Origin: Alitta virens
Lineage: Eukaryota > Annelida > Polychaeta > Phyllodocida > Nereididae
Assembly (NCBI GenBank): GCA_932294295.1
Contig: OW028573.1
Location: forward strand, 57,203,829 to 57,267,828
Length of the DNA: 64,000 nt
Reading direction: 5' to 3'
The translations under genes and the position numbers were made by a program. This document shows, one piece after another, positions 39,005 to 48,320 of this stretch (within the stretch, counting starts at the first letter, position 1; every line of letters starts with the position of its first letter). Below the pieces are notes generated by a model, which was not told where the DNA came from, did not search any database, and saw only the letters and a program-made list of their open reading frames with translations.

Positions 39005-39294
39005 CAGGGGCGTCGATTTCTATCGTAAAAGTGGCTGCAGTTAACACACGGGCACTTGTCAAGAGATAAAACAATGCTAGATCATTGATGCCAAACTATT
39101 TTTAGATGCACTTAATTGTACTGGTATGTGATATGAAGTGTAAAACTACTTAATACAAATATTCCAAAGAAAAGTGTGTAGAAAAATTGTGGATTTCAGG
39201 GGGGGGGGGGTGATTGCATTGATCATCCCCCCCTTGCCAAAAGTGGGGGGTATATATCCCCCACATCCCCCCCCCCCTGAATCGACCCCCCCTG
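39005..39294. mobile_element. hAT-like non-autonomous element (MITE)
   Basis: 290 bp with termini CAGGGGCGTCGATT on the left and, read inverted on the right, CAGGGGGGGTCGATTC. It is flanked on both sides by the same 8-bp sequence CTCCAATG (38997-39004 and 39295-39302). An 8-bp target duplication with CAGGGG-type ends is the hallmark of hAT transposons. There is no ORF, so it needed a transposase in trans. Its right part is a G/C homopolymer-rich stretch including the hairpin GTGGGGGGTATATATCCCCCAC. It was inserted into a GGTCA-rich cluster and splits it. Confidence 0.85.
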
Positions 39295-39302
39295 CTCCAA
39301 TG

Positions 39303-39414
39303 TCACTTCCAGGTCACTTAATGGTCACGTGGGTGGTCACATGACTCGAATGATGGTCACTTTGTCTCATTTACCCTAATGACCCCGTTATCTCGAGGGT
39401 GCACCACCTGACCT
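39303..39414. promoter_or_regulatory. GGTCA half-site cluster, right part
   Basis: AGGTCA at 39311-39316 and TGGTCA at 39322-39327 form a DR5. The next TGGTCA at 39334 gives a DR6, another lies at 39354, and an inverted TGACCT is at 39409. It continues the cluster at 38973-38996 across the MITE. DR5 repeats of this hexamer are the classical retinoic-acid-receptor/RXR layout. Binding is not shown here. Confidence 0.35.
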
Positions 39415-40029
39415 CCTAAATATCATCCACAATCACACCATTTGCTGATCGCTCAATTTGATCGTTCAGTGAAAGTCATGGGATTTATCCCAAACTTCAG
39501 ATAGAACATGCTCTTGGCAACTGTGCATGCTCAATCTTTAAAAGATGGCGTGACCTTGAAAACAGCGACCTTGTCCTACTTCACAAAGTCGCCAGATACT
39601 GCTTCACTTTAAGTTGGTTCCTTATCACTTCTTTGCACAACCAGAAGGGTGCTGACAGTAGATCGAAAGATGATGTCATTTGTAAGCACACATAAAGGCC
39701 GGAAAATAGCATAATATTTGACTTTGCAATCCTGTTCAGGCTGAGTACAACTATAAATTGTAAATTGATAATGATGGATCTATAAAAGATTTACAAATAT
39801 TTACAGATATATAAAAGTAAATAAAAGCACTGGCCCGCGATTTTACTCTCGTGTTAAGCGGGCGGGTGGCCCGTAGAACCCGGCGAATTATTCGTCCCTA
39901 ATTTCACCCCGGCGGCTTGTTGAGGGGTTCTACGGGTAACCCTCCGGCTTTCACGGGTAACCCGCCGGCTTTCACGTGTAACCCGCCGGCTTTTTGCTAC
40001 CAGCGTCAGCGTAGGCAGGAAGGTATATA

Positions 40030-40560
40030 CTTTAAAAAGGCTGCTGCTCCTCTAATATTAGTCCGATTTTCCTCAAATAAAGACTGAATGGCAGTATAGC
40101 TCATACTGATTCCATACGTATTTTCGGATTTAAAAAAACCCGAATATTAAGCGAGATATTTGTCTGAGAAGGCAGTTGTCTTGCGGCGGCTGCTGCTCCA
40201 TTTATATTAATCCGATTTACGTCAAATCAGGATTGAATTGTAGTATAAATCATACTGATTCCATACGTGTTTTCGGATTGAAAATAGACCAAATATTAAG
40301 CGAGATATTCGTCTGAGAAGGTAGCTAGGTTGGCGGAGGCAAACAGTGGTGCTCTCGCAGACGTCCGCGCCCTGACTGTATCAATGCAGGAAGGGCTGAG
40401 CCCTTCTTTAAAAGGCTGCTGCTCCCCTAATATTAGTCCGATTTTCGTCAAATTAAAACTGTATTGTAGCATAGTTCATACTGATTCCATCATGTTTTCG
40501 GATTGAAAATAGACCAAATATTAAGCGAGATATTCATCTGAGAATGCAGTTCTCTGGCGG
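40030..40560 (+). repeat. ~150-bp tandem units in E1 left arm
   Basis: Three diverged units running from GGCTGCTGCTCC through TAATATTAGTCCGATTT, CATACTGATTCCATACG and TTTTCGGATT to ATTAAGCGAGATATTCGTCTGAGAAGG. The third is preceded by a GGAGGCAAACAGTGGTGCTC block that E2 also carries. Inverted copies lie in the right arm of E1 and in both arms of E2. Confidence 0.8.
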
Positions 40561-42479
40561 CGGCCAGATGCTCTGTGTATGGTCATGACTTGAATGGTGC
40601 GGTCAATATTTTTTACCATAATATATATACATTGTTTGGATGAGCTTTATTGCAATTCATTTCTACTCATTCTGCCAACTGCCATGACCGTTATGTCAAT
40701 TGCTAATAGCATTTTGAATGATATAAAGAATGGGTGTAGAGAATACAGCAAATGCTCAATACATGTGTCAATTGCCTAATTGCCTAAATTGGGGTTCTTT
40801 GACCTGTCATTTCATAGTTTGTTCAAAGATGACACAGTAATATGACATTGTCTTGATTGTCATTCACAATAACAAAAAGATGTAATTGCTTTTTTTTTAT
40901 ACATGTGAACATTCTTATCTTTTTGTGTATATTTTTGTAAAATTTAAATGTATTATTGATATTGTAATTAGTATTTGTGATTTGATCTGTGATTTTATTT
41001 GCTATTTTTTATGTACTTATATGGACCAAATATTAAGCTAGATATTCTATATTATATAATAAGCATATAAATCTATCTGTCTCTCTAAACTATCTGTCTA
41101 TCACATATTCGATTTTCGTCAAATAAAGACTGAATTATTTAGGGAAATGTGTAGAATTTATATAATAGTTAAGGTGGGGAAAATTAATGGAGTATTCTAG
41201 GCACAAACAAGAATATTCTTGTTAATAAAGTTAGTAATACCTCATAGAATATAGATATGTAGATAGACAGATAGTTATAAGATCTTCACCTAATAATATG
41301 TTACTATCAATAATTCATTAATTCGTAATCAATAAAAAACGAAAATAAAACAATGTTTGTTTGCTTGTTGCCAATAAAATTCCGACTTGATAAAGATGTC
41401 TATGGAGCTATAACAACTATCTATAGATAGATTTACTCTAGTTTATATAAATTATCAATATTTCGTTGTTGTTTCTGAAAATAATCCAACTGAAATTAAT
41501 ATTGATATTGCATGTTCCATCCATGATCAAAACAATCTCCCTCTTTAATATGCATATTAAACAGGAATCAGTTGAAATTCAGAACTTCAATTAATGCTTG
41601 TGATCAATGATGAAAAAGCATGACTTACCCCATTCTTTGTATTATTCAAAATGTTAATAGCAATTGACATAACGGTCAATTCAGAATTTCAATTCATGCT
41701 TGTGATCAATGATTTCAATTCATGCTTGTGATCAATGATGAAAAAGCATGACTTACCCCATTCTTTGTATTATTCAAAATGCTAATAGCAATTGACATAA
41801 CGGTCAAGGCAGATTGCTATTACATATATAGGTTAATTGACTTTACAAAACCAAAGGAAAAGTCCATCCCATTGGCCAGTTGGCAGAATGAGTAGAAATT
41901 AATTGCAATAAAGCTCATCCAGACAATGTATATATAATGGTAAAAAATATTGACCACACCAATCAAGTCATGAACATACACAGAGCACCTTGCTGCCTTC
42001 TCAGACGAATAACTCGCTTAATATTTGGTATATTTTCGATCCGAAAACAGGTATGGAATCAGTATAAACTATACTACAATTTTAGTTCTTATTTAACGAA
42101 AATCGGACTAATATTAGGGGAGCAGCAGCCTTTTAAAGTATACTCCTGGAAGCTGCGAGTTACTCCTACTACTCGCCGGCTTACTCCTACAACTCGGCGA
42201 GTAACCCGTAGAACCCGCCGAGTAACCCGTAGGACCCGCCGAGTAAAGCCCCGTTCCCACATAGCCGAGTTACTCGTAGTCAACTCGTAGTATTACGTAA
42301 CACGCCTCTCGGGCCCAACTCTTACTAAACTCTGCGATTACTCCTCGCACTCGAGAGATGTTCGGCGAGAAACTCCTGTGTCTCGTAGCGAACTCGTGAG
42401 ATTTGGAGCCGAGTTTGCCGAGTATCCCGAGTATGCCGTGCTGCACGGCACACTCGGCAGATTTTCAGGAGTTTCAAAA

Positions 42480-42720
42480 TCTTGGCCATGTCTCGCCGAG
42501 TACCAGGAGTCACTCGGCGAGTAACTCCTATAACTCGCCGAGTAACTCCTCTAACTCGCCGAGTTACTCGCCGAGTTACTCGGCGCTAATTTCACTCGTA
42601 TTACACTCGACTGGATGTTCAGGAGTGCGAGGAGTAATTCGCCGAATTGTAGGAGTAATTCGCCGAGTTGTAGGAGTAATTCGCCGAGTTGTAGGAGTAA
42701 TTCGCCGAGTTGTAGGAGTG
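42480..42720. repeat. 21-bp subterminal array, E3 left
   Basis: Repeats of GAGTAACTCCTATAACTCGCC type, then four units of TAATTCGCCGAGTTGTAGGAG, all 21 bp. They presumably contain transposase or MADF-protein binding sites. Open frames through this array (for example 42403-42777) result only from the unit being a multiple of three. Confidence 0.8.
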
Positions 42721-42957
42721 CCAGAATTCAGTCGAGGGGGTTTAAAGTGTCACTCCGTGGGTTTAACCAGTGAATGATGTAGATCCAATGCGCTTGGACT
42801 AACTGCAAATGACGCAATGGTATCTGGGTTTGTTATGTCATCACAGCGGGGTACGCTCTCTAGGTAGTATATAAAGATTGACCAGTGATCAGGGGATCAT
42901 TCAGCATTTTGCTAACACACATAGAAGACCAAAAGACCGCTCCAGAAATTTTTTATC

Positions 42958-44524
42958 ATGCCGATGAAAAAGACCAGGTTCGCCAAAAGGCCTGCAGTGG
43001 ACACATAACTATCTGCTGGATCTTCTGATGACTCTGAAAACCCGACAAAGACATCGCAGAAGAGTGCTCTTCCTGTGAAGAAAATGAAGAAGTCTGCTGC
43101 AAGATCTCCTGCCAAGAGGACTACTGCTGCTGCAAGATCTCCTGCCAAGAGGACTGCTGCTGCAAGATCTCCTGCCAAGAGGACTACTGCTGCTGCAAGA
43201 TCTCCTGCCAAGAGGACTGCTGCTGCAAGATCTCCTGCCAAGAGGACTGCCAAGACGCCAACAAGAACGTCATCAGATCCTGGCAGTAGTAATGATGAGC
43301 CCCAGGTTGCTACTCCTGCGTCTGCTGCAGCACCTGCTACTTCTTCGCCTGCACCTGCTCCTTCGCCTGCTCCTTCGCCTGTTCCTTCGCCTGCTCCTTC
43401 GCCTGCTTCTTCGCCTGTTCCTTCGCCTGCTCCCTCGCCTGCTACTTCACCTGCTACGTCCGAAGTGCCTGCTACACTTTCCTATGTTGCCAGGAAAAAA
43501 CAGGAAAAGTTGTTCCTGCCAGCCACTGATGAGCAGGATATCGCTGACTGGTTTAGAGACCATCCCATTTTTTATGACCGGACCTTGAAATCCTACAAGG
43601 ATTCAGGCAAGAAAATGGCCCTCATCAATGAGATGGCAAGGAAACTGAGTGTCCCCTGCACTGGATACCAATTGAAGACCTGGATGGAATCCATGCGGAC
43701 TGTCGCAGGGAAACTAGAATTTTGGATTCCTTGTGGACCACATAACACGCATTCCAAGTCGCCGGGGGAACACTGCCCTTCAGAAGAAAATTGTCAAGAC
43801 ACGGGAGACACTTAAAAATCTCGAGGAAGAAGAAGGGAGCTCTACTCCAGCTGATGATTCCGGGCCCCAGGAAATTTCTGATCCGGACATTTCTATGGAT
43901 ATCCCTCCTGTCCGGCAGACGAAGGGTGGTCCATACAAGAAAAGGAAAAGGTCCACGCCACCGCAATCTGGCATAGAAAATCTTGTGAACATTGCCAGAC
44001 AGTCTACTGGAGTCATCCAGCAGACTATGCAGCAAATGGTCGTTCCTCCAAAGGATTTGAAGGAGAGGCGAATCCGGGCGATGGGGGAGTTCATTGTCAT
44101 GGAATGCCTGTCCATGGATGATGAAGCATTTGAAGACCTGCACAGCAACCTGATCCCCACATTCATGCAGCTCAAAGCGAATGCCATTAGAGCCAGGTTC
44201 CAGCTGCAGCATCAACCCCAGCATCAACCTCAGCAATTCATGCAGCACCAGCAGCATCACCAGCAGCATCACCAGCAGCATCACCAGCAGCAGCACCAGC
44301 AGCACCAGCAGCACCAGCAGCACCAGCAGCACCAGCAGCAGCACCAGTTCTATCCTCCTTCTGGGTCCCAGCATCAGGTGCACTTCCCACCAATGATAAG
44401 TCCAGAAAAGAATTGGCCAGCGGGAACCTCAGCAATGCCTCCCTCCGGACCTCCATCCATGATATCCGAGATTCCCACCACTTCAACTCCTGCTTTGAAC
44501 ATAAGCCAGTTTTTGAATGTTTGA
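42958..44524 (+). pseudogene. Harbinger MADF/Myb-like DNA-binding protein gene (decayed)
   Basis: The likely start is ATG 42958. A TAA at 43006-43008 interrupts 16 codons later, and the same frame then runs to about 43720. Between 43718 and about 43745 the sense frame shifts by +1 and runs to 44524. The N-terminus is basic, with five tandem AARSPAKRT(T)A units (histone-H1-like or nuclear-targeting character). A PAPSPAPSPVPSP linker follows. The MADF/SANT-like domain lies at about 43520-43715 (IADWFRDHPIFYDR, KTWMESMRT). The second part has a basic GGPYKKRKRS stretch (likely nuclear localisation), a helical segment and a His/Gln-rich tail encoded by CAG/CAC repeats (44200-44345). In Harbinger elements this second protein binds the element ends and brings the transposase into the nucleus. 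A short intron could mimic the frame shift. Confidence 0.8.
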
Positions 44525-44818
44525 AGACAACAGTTTTAAAACCATCCCCGGCCTTTTTCAAGGCCACCAAATCCTCCCAAAAGAGCACGCCTTGTACACA
44601 TATCTGTGTATAAACAATCAAAAAAAAAGTTCCAAAACCCTCCAAACTTTTCTCTATCTTTGTCCACGAAAGTATAATATTTTAGTCCAAAATCAATTTC
44701 TTCACATCAAGTAACTTGTTCATATTTCCTTTTCATTAGAGCACAAATATTGGTCCATTTTTTGTAATATTTCTTTTAATAAGGGTTAATAATTTTGATG
44801 AAAGAAGACATACTTTTT

Positions 44819-45160
44819 TTGGTTCAGAACTGCCGTAGTTTTTTCTTGTTCAGAAGTGCCGTACTTTTTTTTTGTTCAGAAGTGCCGTAGTTGTGTCTTG
44901 TTCAGAAGTGCCGTATTATTGTTTTTGCTTCAGAACTGCCGTAGTTTTTTCTATTATACTGCAATGAAAATAATGAAAGTACGGCACTTCTGAACAAGAA
45001 ACAACTACGGCACTTCTGAACAAGAGAAAAAATACGGCACTTCTGAACAAAAAAAAAAGTACGGCACTTCTGAACAAGAAACAACTACGGCACTTCTGAA
45101 CAAAAAAAAAAGTACGGCACTTCTGAACAACCAACAACTACGGCACTTCTGAACCAATAA
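44819..45160. repeat. 12-copy inverted array of GTTCAGAAGTGCCGTA
   Basis: Five forward copies (44822-44945) face seven inverted copies (44978-45156) across a 40-bp centre. Units are 24-28 bp apart and the spacers are T-rich on the left and A-rich on the right, so the halves can pair over about 150 bp. The array lies exactly between the convergent 3' ends of the two E3 genes. AATAAAA follows at 45156. It could act as a two-way transcription terminator or give a hairpin RNA; both are inference. Confidence 0.9.
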
Positions 45161-45279
45161 AATATTTTGTGTGGGTCAGACAGGAACTTTTTTTTTTATT
45201 ACACAAGAAGTGTACATGGTCTGCTCTTTTGGGAGGATTTGGTGGCCTTGAAAAAGGCCGGGGTTGTTTTGTGGAATCT

Positions 45280-46605
45280 TTATACCATGTCATCTTGCCA
45301 GGGCACTCTTCCTTCGTCTGAATTGACAAAGTCCACCAAGTACTGCCGTTGATTCTTGGCTGCTTCAGTCATAGAATGCCCTCTATTTGTTGGTGGCATT
45401 TCAGCGATTTCTCCAGCTGCCCTCCAAGTTCCTGGGATGATATGATGTGTGATTGGATCTTCATGGTCCAGCATGATGTTCTGAGCAGTCGGATAAGTTA
45501 TTCTCATCAGATTGTGGAGGCAGCAACATGCAATGACTATGGATTCCACTGTCTTAGTTCTTTGTGGCATGGTAGTCAGGAGACACCTGAACCTTGCTGC
45601 AAGGATCCCAAATGCGTTTTCCACAATTCTTCTTGCCCGGGAGAGGCGGTAATTGTATATCCTCTGCTCTTTGGTCATGTTTCTGAGAGGCAGTGGCTTC
45701 ATCAGCCAGGTTCTCAAGGGGAAGGCATCATCTCCGACAATGAAGTAGGGAAGAGGTCTGTGACCAGGAAGAATTGGTTCAGGTGGAGGTAATCCAATGG
45801 TCCCTTCTTCAAGTCCTTCTCTCAGGAGTGTATCATTAAAAACTCCTCCATCAGATCCAGCGCCGTTTGCTCCACAGTCTACATAGAGGAACTTGTAATC
45901 AGCATCCACAAGAGCCATGAGTACGATGGAATGGAAGCCCTTGTAATTGAAATACACTGAACCACCTTTTGGAGGACATTTGATGGCCACATGCTTCCCA
46001 TCAATGGCTCCAATACAGTGAGGAAAGTTTCACCTTGAATAGAACAGTTTCGCAACTTCTCTCCACTCTTCTGGAGTTGTGGGGCATGCCAGGACATCTT
46101 CATTATACTCCGCAATGATGGCTTCACAGACTTCTCGAATTATGTTGCTGATGGTATTGTAAGCCACTCTGAAGCCATACATGAGGGACCTGTAGCTGTT
46201 TCCAGTTGCCAAATAGCGGAGGGTGATGGCAAGTCTGAGTCCTGGCTCCAAAGATTTCCTCCAGAAGGTGTCTTCTTTGGTAATCCTATGACCTATTTTG
46301 CCAAGGATCCCTTGAAACATGGCTGGTTCCATTCTCAAAAAGTTAGTATAACTAGAAGTGTCCTCTTGCATCAGTTCAGTCAGTAGACGCTCATACTGTC
46401 CCATCTGAGGTCTTCTCAGCAGCCAGGGCCTCACCCAACACCTCCTCCTCCTCTTCCTCCTCATGGCTGCTAATTTTCTTTCTTCTTTCTTCTTACTCTC
46501 CTCATCCTCAAGTAATGCTGCTGCAACAACAGCAAGTTGCAGATTCGCATGAGCAGCTAGTAGTACCAAGACTCTATTCTGATGTTCTGTCTGATGCATG
46601 TCCAT
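45280..46605 (-). pseudogene. HARBI1-like PIF/Harbinger transposase (one in-frame stop)
   Basis: One minus-strand frame of 441 codons from ATG 46605, about the normal length for the family, broken only by TGA at 46032-46030. The N-terminal part has a basic RRKRRRRCWVRPW motif, then GQYERLLTEL and a helix-turn-helix-like region (LRLAITLRYLATGNSYRSL, TPEEWREVAKLF). After the stop comes the DDE_4 nuclease: first Asp in AIDGKHV (46000-46002), then KGFHSIVLMALVDADYKFL, the second Asp in GDDAFPLRTW, and Glu in RRIVENAFGIL. A CCCLHNLMR segment follows. The catalytic triad is intact; only the stop disables it. It would excise and insert the element at TWA sites. It converges on the MADF gene. Confidence 0.93.
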
Positions 46606-46739
46606 GGTCCTCTCTCTTCAGCAGCTACAGACAGAATGATCAAGAACAGAAGATGCAGCCCCTATTTATATATTTTTGTAATTAAACACAGCTATTTGCA
46701 TAATAATTTAAGTAATAACCCTGATGAGTATCATGAGTA

Positions 46740-46860
46740 TAACTCGTCGACTTTACGAGTTACTCCTGGTACTCGGCGAGTTACTCCTGGTACTCGGCAA
46801 GTTACTCCTGGTACTCGGCGATTTACTCCTCTAACTCGCCGACACTCTCCTCGAAATCGG
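46740..46860. repeat. 21-bp subterminal array, E3 right
   Basis: Units of GAGTTACTCCTGGTACTCGGC, 21 bp each, the inverted counterpart of the left array in AT-shifted form. They are followed by degenerate GGTGAGTAATTC units to about 46890. Confidence 0.8.
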
Positions 46861-47002
46861 TGAGTAATTCGGTGAGTAATTCGGCGAGTCACTCCTGGTC
46901 ACTTTTTCCGCAAAAAACTCCTCGAATTTTGGGTGTTACGTAATTTTTGTTATTACTACGAGTTGACTACGAGTAACTCGGCTATGTGGGAACGGGGCTT
47001 AA

Positions 47003-47140
47003 CCCGTAGAACCCGCCGAGTAACCCGTAGAACCCGCCGAGGCACCCGTAGAACCCGCCGAGGCACCCGTGGAAGCCGGCGGGTATCCCGGCGGGTTACC
47101 CGTAGCACCCGGCGGGTAACCCGGCGGGTGCTGCCCCGCC
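47003..47140. repeat. 21-bp subterminal array, E1 right
   Basis: Units of ACCCGTAGAACCCGCCGAGTA and variants (AGGCACCCGTAGAACCCGCCG), about 21 bp. They continue the sequence interrupted at 42243 by E3. Beyond 47140 comes the GGGGCGGGG/GGTTCTGGCAGC segment shared with E2's left end. Confidence 0.8.
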
Positions 47141-47252
47141 CCTTTTTGCTGCCAGAACCGGTCGCCAAGCCGGCGGAAAGAGCTGTTACATAACTATTAC
47201 GTAATACTACGGGTTCACTACGGCAAAACCGGCCCGTGTGACAGTGGCTTAG

Positions 47253-48204
47253 TCAGCTTTTCTAACAGGTCAGTCAGCTTTGTCTAGGACATGTCTGTCA
47301 TCATTAGTTATAATAATCAAAAGCAGGTCACTCTACCTGACATCGACAAAGGCTGACTAACTTGTTAGTCAAAATGGTTGATAGTTATTCACGAAATACA
47401 ACTACATGATATCTTAGTCAAAACATTTGAGCGATACTCCGTCCTCAATTTCTGCCATTCTCAATGAACTCTACATGAAATCAAGTCAGCCTACGCAAAT
47501 TTCATGCAACGTTCGTCCTACATAACAACACGATAATTGTCAGTCATGTGCTGTGATATTTTGTTACATTTCAGGCCAATGTCATGTAACTTTCTCCAAA
47601 AGTTTAGCAATGGAACACCCACATGCAAAACTTCATTTTACCCAGAGGTGATTGCATCCAGTGAAAGGCCTTAAACCCAGCTTCTTTATGCACACAACAC
47701 AAATATTGCGTTGTTATTCTTCGCAATCCTCTGCATGCTTTACTCAATGACATTGAAAGAGACCTTCTTCAAGTTGGAATAATCCGATTCAGGTTTTAAA
47801 AAATGATGTACCCACAAATCACATCTCAAAGAATCCTGTGGAATTTTGATGAATGCGCCAAAGCCCATCAATAATGAATGCAGAATTGAGCAAATTGAGT
47901 CAGAATTCATCTGGAAGGATTAAACCGGTGCAGTTCCACAGTTGCCTGCCACATGTAGTGTCAGTGCCTGTAACTGCAGACCCGCAAAAAGACTCTCTTC
48001 ATCTAAATGCAAGTCTCATTTTCATGCAGTGCTTGGAGTTTTGGGTGAATATACCACACAAGAATATGATTGAATTAAAGGTCATTTGTGTATGCGAGAG
48101 TGGGGGAGGCAGCACCGTTATTCATTGAAATATATTTTGACTAATAAGACATGATAGACAATTTTTAGTGTGTCTAGATTAGGCATTTTGAAATAATGTG
48201 TCCA
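47253..48204. other. no gene; old TTAGTCA-rich dispersed repeat
   Basis: 47260-47440 contains GTCAGCTTTTCTAAC, GCTGACTAACTTGTTAGTCAAAATGG and similar words, related to 2640-2815 and 48470-48560. The remainder is AT-rich without ORFs of interest; the plus ORF at 47853-48128 has no domain. Confidence 0.45.
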
Positions 48205-48320
48205 GGCACAGACTCAGACAAGTTTATTTCCTGTCTACATACAAAAGAAAAAATATATAAACAGGTGGAGACACCCCTAAGACAGTTTACTATCGCCACT
48301 GGGGTGCCACCAAATTTTTT
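48205..48320 (-). repeat. LINE-like 3' tail fragment
   Basis: On the minus strand it has GGTGGCACCCCAGTGGCGATAG, a GGGGTGTCTCC box, AT-rich sequence, AATAAACTTGTC and a TCTGAGTCTG tail. The layout and boxes match 34783-34945. No coding sequence remains. Confidence 0.5.

Larger units (their letters stand above)
42247..46999. mobile_element. E3: PIF/Harbinger transposon with two decayed genes, nested in E1
   Basis: 4753 bp with perfect 46-bp terminal inverted repeats (42247-42292 and 46954-46999; outer end AGCCCCGTTCCCACATAGCC). It is flanked by TAA on each side (42244-42246 and 47000-47002), the 3-bp TWA duplication typical of PIF/Harbinger. It carries a plus-strand MADF/Myb-like DNA-binding gene and a minus-strand transposase gene, convergent, the usual two-gene Harbinger plan. 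It sits inside E1's own GAGTAACCCG repeats. Subterminal 21-bp arrays are at 42480-42720 and 46740-46860. Each gene has one stop, and the MADF gene also has a frame break, so the copy is no longer autonomous as read. Confidence 0.95.
39826..47249 (+). mobile_element. E1: large non-coding Harbinger-type foldback element, interrupted by E3
   Basis: The right end (47249 inward) reads, inverted, AGCCACTGTCACACGGGCCG and continues as in E2. The left end is decayed: sequence matching the inverted right part of E2 starts near 39856, and AGCACTGGCCCGCG at 39826 may be a remnant terminus. Removing E3 leaves about 2.7 kb. The interior is a long imperfect foldback: 40594-40780 reappears inverted at 41880-41960, and copies of a ~150-bp unit at 40030-40560 reappear inverted at 41995-42140. 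Subterminal 21-bp arrays (GTAACCCGCCGG type) flank both arms. It has no gene of its own. Relatives with coding capacity (E3) belong to PIF/Harbinger, so trans-mobilisation is inferred. Confidence 0.8.

Noticed and set aside
43625..44383. Long minus-strand ORF opposite the MADF gene
   Set aside because: Antisense shadow of the CAG-rich and PAPSP-rich coding sequence.
44819..45160. CRISPR array
   Set aside because: Regular 16-bp repeats, but inverted halves, A/T-rich spacers without variety, and a eukaryotic transposon context.
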